Shown here piece after piece: positions 46,543-54,669 of a stretch of 64,000 bases of DNA. Position 1 is the stretch's first letter. Every line of letters starts with the position of its first letter. A program made the translations under genes and the position numbers. The notes beneath the pieces were generated by a model that had not been told where the DNA came from, did no database searches, and saw only the letters and a program-made list of their open reading frames with translations. The DNA comes from Duganella flavida. Lineage in GTDB: Bacteria; Pseudomonadota; Gammaproteobacteria; Burkholderiales; Burkholderiaceae_D. The stretch is from assembly GCF_009857445.1 (NCBI RefSeq), contig NZ_WWCN01000002.1, forward strand, positions 248,001 through 312,000, written 5' to 3'.

Positions 46543-47436
46543 TTGCGGCTGCTTTTTCCAGCTGCCCTTATACCCTCGGGGAGATGGGCAAAACGTTGGA
46601 ACAATGGCAAGGTGATAGCTCTGTTTTTCCGCGCGGAGCGCCCCTTGTCGTCGTTTTCCCAGACACCTGTATTCCTGATGCTCGGGCTGCTGCTGGCATG
46701 CTTGGCGTTCCTTGCTGTCTTCGTACTTTGCCAGCGCCGCGTGCGCGAAGGTTACGAGGCCCGCTTGCGCTTGCTGGCCGAGCGCGAGCGCGTGGCTACC
46801 GGCTTGCACGATACCCTGCTGCAAAGCATGCAAGGCTTGATCCTGCGCTTCCAGGGCGTGAGCCATCGGCTGGCGGCGGACAGCGTTGAGCGCGCCACCA
46901 TTGAGCACATCCTCGACCAAGCCGACGAGGTGCTGGCCGAAGGCCGTCACCAGATACTCGCGCTACGCATGCCGGTGGTTTATGGCGACAACCTGAGCCA
47001 GGCGCTGGCGGCCATCGGCCAATCCCTGCAGGAGAGTTTCGGCACGGCGTTCCGCATGGTGGCCAGCGGCGAGACGGCCTCCATCAACGGCGACCGGAGC
47101 GAGGAAATCTACGGCATCGTGCGTGAAGTGCTGTACAACGCCTTCCAACATGCGCAGGCCAGCAACGTGGAGCTGGAGCTGGTGTACGGTTGCGATTTTT
47201 TTGTGATCTATGTGCGCGACGATGGCAAGGGCATGGCGCAGCCGCCGCGCGGCTTGGCCGGCATGCGTGCACGCGCCGCGCATCTGGCTGGCACGCTGGA
47301 GGTGCTGAGTTTGCCGGAGCAGGGCACGGAAGTGATCCTCAAGGTAGCGGGCGAAATTTGCTACCAGGCGCCGCGCCCGCATGGCTGGCGCTATCGCTTT
47401 GCGGCATGGATGGGACGTACTGAAACGCAGGGCTAG
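46543..47436 (+). CDS. Short LiaS/NarX-type sensor histidine kinase
   Basis: Up to 297 residues. One membrane helix (about 44-64) is followed directly by HisKA_3 with H89 in ERERVATGLHDTLLQSMQG, then HATPase with EIYGIVREVLYNAFQHAQAS and VRDDGKGMAQPPRGLAGM. No periplasmic or PAS sensor is present; related kinases often carry large sensor regions before the helix. The start is unsure: TTG at 46543 has no ribosome-binding site, and an ATG at 46678 would begin at the helix (252 residues). It is on the plus strand, opposite to pilBCD, and converges on a NarL-type regulator that is its likely partner. The two stop codons share CTAG (47433-47436). Confidence 0.8.
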   Translation: MRLLFPAALIPSGRWAKRWNNGKVIALFFRAERPLSSFSQTPVFLMLGLLLACLAFLAVFVLCQRRVREGYEARLRLLAERERVATGLHDTLLQSMQGLILRFQGVSHRLAADSVERATIEHILDQADEVLAEGRHQILALRMPVVYGDNLSQALAAIGQSLQESFGTAFRMVASGETASINGDRSEEIYGIVREVLYNAFQHAQASNVELELVYGCDFFVIYVRDDGKGMAQPPRGLAGMRARAAHLAGTLEVLSLPEQGTEVILKVAGEICYQAPRPHGWRYRFAAWMGRTETQG

Positions 47437-48080
47437 CTGAGCACCGGCCGTGGCCGTGTGCGCACGCCGATGATGCCGCGTCCCAGCGCGATCAGCACGG
47501 CGTGGGTGCGGTCGTTGGCCTGCAGCTTGGCCATCAAGTTCTTCATGTGGACCTTGACGGTTTCCTCGGCGATGCACAGCTGGCGGCCAATCAGGCGGTT
47601 GCTCTTGCCCAGCGCGGCCAGCTCCAGCACCTGGACTTCGCGCGGTGTCAGCGCTTCGCCCGGCAACTGGCGCGCCACTGCCTGCACCAGGAGCGGCGGC
47701 ACGTGGCGCTGGCCACCGTGGATGGCGCGCATGGTGTCCAACATTTCGCGGCGGGCCGCATTCTTCAATAAATAGCCGGACGCGCCGGCCTTGATGGCGC
47801 GCATCACCAGCGCATCGCCTTCATAGGTGGTCAGCACCACGATGGCGGCGTGCGGGTATTCGTTGCGGATGATGTGCGTGGCTTCGACGCCGTCGAGATC
47901 GGGCATCTGGATATCCATCAGCACGATGTCGGGCTGCAGGCTGCGGTAGAGCGCGATGGCGTCGCGCCCGCCGGCCGCCTCGGCCACCAGCTTGAAACCG
48001 GCATCGCTGGCCAGCACGCTGGCGATGCCCTGGCGGAACACCGGGTGGTCGTCCGCCGTCATCACGGTGATTGGTCCCAC
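47433..48080 (-). CDS. NarL/LuxR-type response regulator
   Basis: A 215-residue regulator. The receiver domain (about 5-120) has acidic pocket D10-D11, phospho-acceptor D56 in DIVLMDIQMPDLDG and a conserved lysine in GYLLKNAA. A LuxR-type HTH follows (about 145-205; LTPREVQVLELAALGKSNRLIGRQLCIAEETVKVHMKNLMAKL). The GTG start at 48080 lies one base after the pilC stop, so it is probably expressed as the tail of pilB-pilC. The convergent kinase at 46543 is the probable partner. Target genes are unknown; pilus genes are plausible. Confidence 0.88.
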   Translation of the reverse strand: MGPITVMTADDHPVFRQGIASVLASDAGFKLVAEAAGGRDAIALYRSLQPDIVLMDIQMPDLDGVEATHIIRNEYPHAAIVVLTTYEGDALVMRAIKAGASGYLLKNAARREMLDTMRAIHGGQRHVPPLLVQAVARQLPGEALTPREVQVLELAALGKSNRLIGRQLCIAEETVKVHMKNLMAKLQANDRTHAVLIALGRGIIGVRTRPRPVLS

Positions 48081-48081
48081 C

Positions 48082-49296
48082 TTACACCACCGAACCGAGC
48101 TTGAAGATTGGCAGGTACATGGCCACCACCAGGCCGCCGATCAGCACGCCTAGGATGACCATGATGGCCGGTTCCATCAGGCTCGACAGCGAGGCCACGG
48201 CGTCGTCCACTTCTTCCTCGTAGAAGTCGGCCACCTTGGCCAGCATGGCGTCCAGCGAGCCGGACTCTTCGCCGATGGAGACCATCTGCGTGACCATATT
48301 CGGGAACACGTCGGCGTTCTGCATGGCGACGGTCAGGCTGGTGCCGGTGCTGACCTCGTTCTGGATCTTGCGCGTGGCGTCGAGGTACACGGCGTTGCCG
48401 GCCGCGCCGCCCACCGAGTCCAGCGATTCCACCAGCGGCACGCCGGCCGCAAACATGGTCGACAGCGTGCGGGTCCAGCGCGCTACCGTGGCTTTGCGGA
48501 TCACCTCGCCAAAGATCGGCAGCTTGAGCAGCAGACGGTCCATAAAACGCTGCATTTGCAGCGAGCGCTGCCACGCGCGGAAGAAGAAGTAGATGGCCGC
48601 GCCGATGCCGCCGAAAATCAGCCACCACCACTTCACGAAGAATTCCGACAGCGCCATCACGAACAACGTCGGCGCCGGCAGGTTGGCGCCAAAGCTGGCG
48701 AACACTTCCTTGAAAGCCGGCACCACCCAGATCATGATCACCGCTGTGACGATAAACGCCACCGCCAGGATCGACACCGGGTACATCAGCGCCGATTTGA
48801 TCTTGGCCTTCATGGCCTGCGTTTTTTCCTTGTAGATGGCGAGGCGGGTCAGCAGGTCTTCCAGAATACCGGCCTGTTCGCCAGCCCCCACCAGGTTGCA
48901 GAACAGCGGATCGAAGTACAGCGGGAACTTGCGGAACGCCTGGTTGAGGCTGGTGCCGGTCTCGATATCGGCGCGCAAATCCATCACCAGCTTGGACACG
49001 GACGGGTTGGCGTGGCCCTTGCCGACGATGTCGAACGATTGCAGCAGCGGTACGCCGGCCTTCATCATGGTGGCCAGCTGGCGCGTGAACAGGGTGATGT
49101 CCTTGTCGCTGACCTTCTTGCCCGAGCGGTAAGCCTTTTTCTTGACCTTGGTGACCATGATGCCCTGGCGGCGCAGGGTCACATTAACCACAGCCTCACC
49201 GCCGGCGCGCAGCTCGCCGCGTACGGTCTTGCCGGTTTTGTCCTTGCCCTCCCAGGCAAAGACTGATTCCTTGACCTGATTGCCCGATGTCGCCAT
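48082..49296 (-). CDS. pilC: Type IV pilus inner-membrane platform protein PilC
   Basis: A 404-residue GspF-family protein with two GspF repeats. Conserved features are FTRQLATMMKAGVPLLQSFDIVG (about 68-90) and the second-repeat RWTRTLSTMFAAGVPLVESLD. Three membrane helices lie near 170-195, 220-240 and 375-400. It links the PilB motor to pilus assembly. AGGAA lies eight bases before the ATG at 49296. It starts 11 bp after pilB and is followed one base later by the response regulator. Confidence 0.95.
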   Translation of the reverse strand: MATSGNQVKESVFAWEGKDKTGKTVRGELRAGGEAVVNVTLRRQGIMVTKVKKKAYRSGKKVSDKDITLFTRQLATMMKAGVPLLQSFDIVGKGHANPSVSKLVMDLRADIETGTSLNQAFRKFPLYFDPLFCNLVGAGEQAGILEDLLTRLAIYKEKTQAMKAKIKSALMYPVSILAVAFIVTAVIMIWVVPAFKEVFASFGANLPAPTLFVMALSEFFVKWWWLIFGGIGAAIYFFFRAWQRSLQMQRFMDRLLLKLPIFGEVIRKATVARWTRTLSTMFAAGVPLVESLDSVGGAAGNAVYLDATRKIQNEVSTGTSLTVAMQNADVFPNMVTQMVSIGEESGSLDAMLAKVADFYEEEVDDAVASLSSLMEPAIMVILGVLIGGLVVAMYLPIFKLGSVV

Positions 49297-49306
49297 GATC
49301 ACTTTC

Positions 49307-51037
49307 CTATTCGTTGGTGCAGCCCAGCACTTCTTCGAGGCTGGTTAAACCGCCTTTGACTTTCACCAGCCCGGACTGGCGCAGCGACTTCACGCCTTCT
49401 GCCTCGGACTGGGCAGCGATGTCCATCGAATTACCGTGGGCCAGGATCAATGCTTCGATCGCGGGCGTGATCGGCATAATTTGGTAGATACCGACCCGGC
49501 CTTTGTAGCCGCCTCCGTTGCAGCGCTCACAGCCGACCGGGCCGTAGGGTTTCCAGCTACCATCCAGTTCTTCCGGCTTGAAGCCGGCCTTGAGCAGCAA
49601 GTCCGGCGCGATATCGACCGGCTGCTTGCAGTTGCACAGGCGGCGCGCCAGGCGCTGGGCGGTAATCAAAATCACTGACGAGGCGATGTTGAACGGCGCC
49701 ACGCCCATGTTCATCAGGCGCGTCAGTGTGGAAGGGGCGTCGTTGGTGTGCAAGGTCGAGAACACCATGTGGCCGGTTTGTGCGGCCTTGATGGCAATGT
49801 CAGCCGTTTCAAGGTCGCGGATCTCGCCGACCATGATGATGTCCGGGTCTTGCCGCAGGAACGATTTCAGCGCCACCGGGAAGGTCAGGCCGGCGCGGTC
49901 GTTGACGTTGACCTGGTTGACGCCGGGCAGGTTGATCTCGGCTGGGTCTTCCGCAGTCGAGATGTTGATGCCGGGTTTGTTCAGGATGTTGAGGCAGGTG
50001 TACAGCGACACCGTCTTGCCGGAACCGGTCGGGCCGGTCACCAGCACCATGCCGTAGGGGCGCTGGATGGCGTCCAGCAGCATCTCTTTCTGGTCAGGAT
50101 CGTAGCCAAGCGAGTCGATGCCCATCTGCGCTTGCGTGGCGTCCAGGATACGCATCACGGTTTTTTCGCCAAACAACGTTGGCAGGGTCGAGATACGCAG
50201 GTCGATGGTCTTGGTCGGCGACACGATCAGGCGCATGCGGCCATCCTGCGGCACGCGCTTTTCCGAGATGTCCAGCTTGGCCAGCACCTTGATGCGCGAG
50301 ACCAGTTTTTCCTTGATCGAAATGGGTGGCTGCGCATGCTCCATCAGCACGCCGTCGACGCGGAAGCGGATGCGGTAGAACTTTTCAAACGGCTCGAAGT
50401 GCAAGTCGGACGCGCCCAGGTTGACCGCATCCATCAGCATCTTGTTCAGGAAACGCACCACCGGGGCATCTTCCACATCGTTGGCGCCGGCCTCGGCTGC
50501 AGCGGCCGGGGCTTCTTCTTCCTCGGCGAACTGGATATCTGCTTCCTCGCCGGCCAGGTCGGCAATGCTTTGCTCGCTGCTCTTGCTGATGCGCGCCAGC
50601 AGTTGCAGCAGGGCGTCGTGCGGCACAATGACCGGTTCGACCGTGGACTCGGTCTGGAACTTGATCTGGTCCAACGCCTGGATATTGGTCGGATCGGAAA
50701 TTGCCACCGACATTTTGTTGCCGCGCTTGGCCAGCGCGATCACCCGCTGGGTTTGCATCAGCTTGTTGTCGATGATCTTGGGCGGCAGCGTCTCGATGTT
50801 GAGCGCGCTGACATCCAGCAGCGGATAGGCGAAGGTTTCGGCGCAGAAGGCGGCCAGCGTTTTCGAATCGATGGTGCCGCTCGACAGCAGCACGTCGATG
50901 AACGCCTGCTTTTCTGCGACGGCTTTTTTTTGCAAGGTCTCGGCTTGCGCGGCGGATAAACGTCCCGCTTGCAGCAATGCCCTCGCCAGCCCCGGCATTG
51001 GGGCGCCTGGCGCTGTGTTCGGAAGGACTGCTGCCAT
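49307..51037 (-). CDS. pilB: Type IV pilus extension ATPase PilB
   Basis: A 576-residue GspE/PilB-family hexameric ATPase driving pilus extension. The N-terminal MshEN domain (about 10-145) is followed by an acidic linker. The ATPase has Walker A GPTGSGKTVSLYTCL, the Asp box, Walker B-like RQDPDIIMVGEIRDLETAD and His box MVFSTLHTNDAPSTL. A zinc site uses CNCKQ and C-E-R-C near the end. The start is set at MAAVLPNTAPG (51037); the frame is open to 51091, but those codons look non-coding. Confidence 0.95.
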   Translation of the reverse strand: MAAVLPNTAPGAPMPGLARALLQAGRLSAAQAETLQKKAVAEKQAFIDVLLSSGTIDSKTLAAFCAETFAYPLLDVSALNIETLPPKIIDNKLMQTQRVIALAKRGNKMSVAISDPTNIQALDQIKFQTESTVEPVIVPHDALLQLLARISKSSEQSIADLAGEEADIQFAEEEEAPAAAAEAGANDVEDAPVVRFLNKMLMDAVNLGASDLHFEPFEKFYRIRFRVDGVLMEHAQPPISIKEKLVSRIKVLAKLDISEKRVPQDGRMRLIVSPTKTIDLRISTLPTLFGEKTVMRILDATQAQMGIDSLGYDPDQKEMLLDAIQRPYGMVLVTGPTGSGKTVSLYTCLNILNKPGINISTAEDPAEINLPGVNQVNVNDRAGLTFPVALKSFLRQDPDIIMVGEIRDLETADIAIKAAQTGHMVFSTLHTNDAPSTLTRLMNMGVAPFNIASSVILITAQRLARRLCNCKQPVDIAPDLLLKAGFKPEELDGSWKPYGPVGCERCNGGGYKGRVGIYQIMPITPAIEALILAHGNSMDIAAQSEAEGVKSLRQSGLVKVKGGLTSLEEVLGCTNE

Positions 51038-51168
51038 AGTCGCGTGGGTCAGGTTGGAGGGAGGGCGATCCCAAATAATGCTCTCAGGCACTATTTTTGT
51101 AAAGCCCGTGAAACAATTTTACTCCGCTCTGTTGCATGCGCCCACGCGTTTGCTTGCTTTTACGGGCG

Positions 51169-52449
51169 TTAGCGGGCCGCCGGGCGTCGTAATTTGACGA
51201 CTTTGATGGCCTGGTCGTGTACTTGCACCACTTCGATGATGCACCGGTCGACCTTCAGGCTGATCGGCGCGTCTGGAATTTCTTGCAACAGTTCGAGCAG
51301 CATGCCGTTCAAGGTCTTTGGGCCGTCCAGTGGGAAGTTCAGGCCGAGTCGCTTGTTGACGTCGCGCAGCGGGGTGGCGCCGTCCAGTAGGCACTCGCCG
51401 TTGGCGTCCCAGCCGAAGCTGTCGGCCTTGGCCGCGCCCGGTGTCGAGGTGGTGAACTCGCCGATCATCTCTTCGATGATATCGTCCAAGGTGACCAGGC
51501 CCTGCACTTCGCCGTATTCGTCGACGATGATGCCGAGCCGTTCCTTGTTCTCCTGGAAGTACTGGAGCTGGGTGAACAAACGCGTGTCTTGCGGGATGAA
51601 GTAGGGCGTGGTCAGCAGTTCGCGGAAGTGCTCGGTGGTCAGCTCTTCTTCCTGGTTGAGCAGGGCTACGGCCTTGCGCACGTGCAGAATGCCGACGATG
51701 CGGTTGATCTCGCCTTCGTAAACGGGCAGCTTGTTGTGGTAGCAGGTAGTGAGCTCGCGCTTGATTTCTTCGACCGATAGTTCGAGGTTGAGCGCTTCCA
51801 CTTGCGAGCGCGGCGTCATGATGTCTTCGACCGAAACGGTTTCGAGGTCGAACAGGTTGAGCAGGATGGACTTGTGCTTTTGCGGGATGAAGTTACCGCC
51901 TTCCAGCACGATCGAGCGCAGCTCTTCCGGCGACAGGCGCGGATCGTGCGCATGTGATCCGGCCGTGATGCCGAACACTTTCAGCAGCATGGACACGAAC
52001 AGGTTGACGAACCAGATCACTGGTTTGGACACCGCCATCAGCGGCTTCAGTACCATGCTGGTGGGCAGGGCGATTTTTTCGGGGAAGGTGGCGCCGATGA
52101 CTTTCGGCGAAATCTCCGCGAACACAATCAGCAGGAAGGCCACGCCGCCGGTCGACAGCGTGATCACATTGTCGTCGTGGCCGAAAGTCTGGATGGCGAT
52201 CGACGTCACCAGCGCGGTGGCGGCGGCATTGAACAGCGTGTTAGCGATCAGTACCAGCGACAGCAGTTTATCGGTGCGTTCCAGCAGCCACAGCGTCGTG
52301 ATGGCGCGACGGCTGCCGCGTTTGGCTTCGTGGCGCAGGCGATAGCGATTGGCCGCCATCAGGGCGGTTTCAGCCATCGCGAAGAAGGCCGAGCATAAAA
52401 TCAGGATGAAGAGTGCAAGAAATTGCACCCAAAAGGGCACGGTATCCAA
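51169..52449 (-). CDS. CorC/HlyC-family membrane protein (CNNM-like, DUF21-CBS-CorC)
   Basis: A 426-residue protein. The DUF21/CNNM transmembrane domain (about 1-185, three or four helices; AMAETALMAANRYRL) is followed by a CBS pair (about 200-330; VEDIMTPRSQVEALNL, GIIVDEYGEVQGLVTLDDIIEE) and a C-terminal CorC_HlyC domain (about 345-420). Relatives are linked to magnesium/cobalt efflux and resistance. The likely start is TTG at 52449, with no visible ribosome-binding site. It lies just upstream of pilB on the same strand, separated by about 130 bp. Confidence 0.9.
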   Translation of the reverse strand: MDTVPFWVQFLALFILILCSAFFAMAETALMAANRYRLRHEAKRGSRRAITTLWLLERTDKLLSLVLIANTLFNAAATALVTSIAIQTFGHDDNVITLSTGGVAFLLIVFAEISPKVIGATFPEKIALPTSMVLKPLMAVSKPVIWFVNLFVSMLLKVFGITAGSHAHDPRLSPEELRSIVLEGGNFIPQKHKSILLNLFDLETVSVEDIMTPRSQVEALNLELSVEEIKRELTTCYHNKLPVYEGEINRIVGILHVRKAVALLNQEEELTTEHFRELLTTPYFIPQDTRLFTQLQYFQENKERLGIIVDEYGEVQGLVTLDDIIEEMIGEFTTSTPGAAKADSFGWDANGECLLDGATPLRDVNKRLGLNFPLDGPKTLNGMLLELLQEIPDAPISLKVDRCIIEVVQVHDQAIKVVKLRRPAAR

Positions 52450-52517
52450 GGGGGATAGAGGTGATGGGAAGAGCTTTGAATTCTAAGGGAATGCCGAGCC
52501 CCATGCAAGTTCAGCAT

Positions 52518-52689
52518 TCGGGGTCAGCTCTGTCATTTGGACAGGCAGTTCGCACTTTTGATGTTTATCAAAGCGGTCGAAGTATTCCTGTTATCACACT
52601 TTATTTTTTATATAGCAGCGTTTTTGCGGAATGCTTTGAGATTTCTCAAGCATTACGCGCGACTGTCCAAATGACAGAGCTGACCCCGA
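52518..52689. repeat. 27-bp perfect inverted repeat element beside the TPR-methyltransferase gene
   Basis: The left arm (52518-52544) begins TCGGGGTCAGCTCTG and the right arm (52663-52689) is its exact complement; the AT-rich interior is about 118 bp. The interior contains a smaller imperfect hairpin (AATGC..GCATT, 52630-52654). The element ends three bases from the stop codon of the minus-strand gene at 52693. Its arms share 19 of 25 positions with the palindrome behind glpK (10737-10826). It is probably a non-autonomous REP-like mobile hairpin; no transposase gene is nearby. Confidence 0.88.
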
Positions 52690-52692
52690 TTG

Positions 52693-54186
52693 CTATTTGC
52701 ATAGCAGCAGCGCGTGGCCGGCGATTGGGGAGCCGTTTTCCTGGCGGGCTTCGATGGCTTGCGAGGCTAGCACGGTGAAGCCGGTTGCTGCGGCCAGCCG
52801 TTGCAGGTAGTCCGGTGTGTGGGCGTAGCGGTTGGAGGGACGCAGCACGTAGTCGGCGTCATCGCCCGCTTCGACCGAGAAGCAGAAACGGCCACCCGGC
52901 CGTAGCGCAGCGTGCACGGCGCGGAATACGGGAGCGAGGTCGCCGATGTAGACGAAGACGTCGGCCGCCACTGCGAGGTCGTAGGCGCCTTCGCGGCCGG
53001 CGAGGTAGCCAGTTAAGTCGGCACACGCCAGTTCGTCGTAGAGATTGCGCTCGGCGGCTTTGTCCAGCATTTGCTGCGACAGGTCGACCCCGTGCAGGCG
53101 CTGCGAGTACGCGCGCAGGTAGGGCGCACACAGGCCAGTGCCGCAGCCCAGATCCACCGTCTTCAAATCCGAAGATGGGGCGACGTGGCGCAGCAGCGCG
53201 TCCAGCACGGCCGGCGTTTTGTAGTCCAGCACTTCGGTCAGGTGCTGGTCGAAGTGGTTGGCGTATTGGTCAAACAGCGAGCGCACGTAGTCGTTCGGCA
53301 GCGCGGCCGGCGTTTCGCCTTCGCCCACCGAGGCCAGCGCGAAGGCGATGGTTTCGGGATTATCGCCATGCGCCAGCGCTGCGCGATAGGCGGCGATGGC
53401 CTCTTCACGCCGATCCAGGGCGCGCAAGGCGTTGCCACGATGGTAGTGGGCCAGCGCGTAATCCGGGCGGTGCTTGAGCGCCTGGTCGTAGCTGTCCAGC
53501 GCCGCGCCAAATTCACCTAGCTTGAATAGCGATGCGCCTTGGGCGCTGTAGGCTTCCGCCCAGTCGGGACGCAAGTGGATCGCGCGGTCGAAGCTCTCCA
53601 CCGCTTCCGGCAGATAGCGCAGGTAGTGCAGGGCGTTGCCGCGCGCGAGCCATGCATCGGCGTAGTGGTCCTTGATGTTGAGCGCATCTTCGGCCGCTCC
53701 CAGCGCGTCGAGATAGCGCCCCATGTCTTGCAGGACGATGGCACGGTTGCAGTGCGCCTCGGCGTAATCAGGTTTGAACTGGAGCGCGCGCTGGTAGCTG
53801 TCCAGCGCATCGGCCGGACGCACGAGCCTGCGCAGCGCGTTGCCGCGATTGCTCCATGCCAGTGGATACGAAGGATTGAGCGCCAGCGCGCGTTCGTGGC
53901 TGGCCAGCGCTTCATCGGCGCGGCCGGCATCCAGCAGGGCTACGCCAAGATTGCAATGGGCAGCCGCCTGCGCATTGTCGACGGCCAGCGCGCGCCCAAT
54001 CAGTTCGATGGCGGCGCCGAAGTCGCCTTGCTGACGCGCGATTACGCCCAGCAGATGCAACGCATCGAACTGGCGCGGATTGAGTTCCAGGACTTGCCGG
54101 TACAGTGCCTGCGCCGGTTCGAGCCGGCCTTGCTGGTGCAGTTCGACGGCTTGTTGAAGGAGGGATGCGGCCAAGGTTTCTGTCAT
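52693..54186 (-). CDS. TPR-repeat protein with C-terminal SAM-dependent methyltransferase domain
   Basis: A 497-residue cytoplasmic fusion protein. Residues 5-270 are about eight tetratricopeptide repeats (for example SYQRALQFKPDYAEAHCNRAIV and SYDQALKHRPDYALAHYHRGNAL). Residues about 300-495 are a class I methyltransferase with SAM motif VDLGCGTGLCAPYLR and a later DLAVAADVFVYIGDL. The TPR part probably binds a protein partner or substrate. Related predicted methyltransferases are widespread, but I know of no established substrate. It lies 21 bp downstream of uraH on the same strand and may be co-transcribed. Its stop is next to a long palindrome. Confidence 0.87.
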   Translation of the reverse strand: MTETLAASLLQQAVELHQQGRLEPAQALYRQVLELNPRQFDALHLLGVIARQQGDFGAAIELIGRALAVDNAQAAAHCNLGVALLDAGRADEALASHERALALNPSYPLAWSNRGNALRRLVRPADALDSYQRALQFKPDYAEAHCNRAIVLQDMGRYLDALGAAEDALNIKDHYADAWLARGNALHYLRYLPEAVESFDRAIHLRPDWAEAYSAQGASLFKLGEFGAALDSYDQALKHRPDYALAHYHRGNALRALDRREEAIAAYRAALAHGDNPETIAFALASVGEGETPAALPNDYVRSLFDQYANHFDQHLTEVLDYKTPAVLDALLRHVAPSSDLKTVDLGCGTGLCAPYLRAYSQRLHGVDLSQQMLDKAAERNLYDELACADLTGYLAGREGAYDLAVAADVFVYIGDLAPVFRAVHAALRPGGRFCFSVEAGDDADYVLRPSNRYAHTPDYLQRLAAATGFTVLASQAIEARQENGSPIAGHALLLCK

Positions 54187-54206
54187 AGTGGCCGCATCTT
54201 ATCAGT

Positions 54207-54560
54207 TCAGCTGCCGCGATAGGTCGAATAGGCCCACGGCGACACCACCAGCGGCACGTGGTAGTTCTGGTCCGCATGCGCCACGCCGAAAGCCAGCGTC
54301 ACCTCGTCGATGAAGCGCGGCTCCGGCAATTCCACGCCCTGCGCGGCGAAATACTCGCCGGCGCTGAATACCAGTTCATATTTGCCCTGTTTCAGTGCAT
54401 CGCCCTCCAGCAGCGGGGTGGAACAGCGGCCGTCGGCGTTGGTAACGTCGGTCTTCAGCAGCTCGCGGCCTTGCGGCCCAACCGCATATAAAGCCACTTT
54501 GACACCGGCGCCCGGCTTGCCTTGAGTGATATCGAGAACGTGCGTACTGAGTTTGCCCAT
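54207..54560 (-). CDS. uraH: 5-hydroxyisourate hydrolase (transthyretin-like)
   Basis: A 117-residue transthyretin-related enzyme that hydrolyses 5-hydroxyisourate, the product of urate oxidation, to OHCU. It has N-terminal LSTHVLDITQGKPGAGVKVALY with the catalytic histidine, and the C-terminal tetrapeptide YRGS that distinguishes the hydrolase from hormone-binding transthyretin. YHVPLVVSPWAYSTYRGS is complete. The ATG at 54560 is preferred over a longer frame to 54629 that runs through the operator region. It is divergent from puuE. Confidence 0.95.
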   Translation of the reverse strand: MGKLSTHVLDITQGKPGAGVKVALYAVGPQGRELLKTDVTNADGRCSTPLLEGDALKQGKYELVFSAGEYFAAQGVELPEPRFIDEVTLAFGVAHADQNYHVPLVVSPWAYSTYRGS

Positions 54561-54595
54561 GATTGGTCCTATATTTGCTTGTAACAGGTATCTAT

Positions 54596-54644
54596 TATCT
54601 AAATCATATACTGCCACGCACGCAGGCATATATGATTAGAGATA
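54596..54644. promoter_or_regulatory. Palindromic operator between uraH and puuE
   Basis: The left arm TATCTAAATCATATACTGCC (54596-54615) and right arm GGCATATATGATTAGAGATA (54625-54644) form an imperfect palindrome with a 9-nt spacer. Its inner core is ATCATATA-N18-TATATGAT. Each outer end runs into a -10-like hexamer: GATAAT read leftward (54599-54594) for uraH and TATAAC (54643-54648) for the puuE operon. It is the natural binding site for a regulator of purine catabolism, but the regulator gene is not in the window. Confidence 0.7.
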
Positions 54645-54669
54645 TAACCCCCATAGACTAGCCAGCGCC

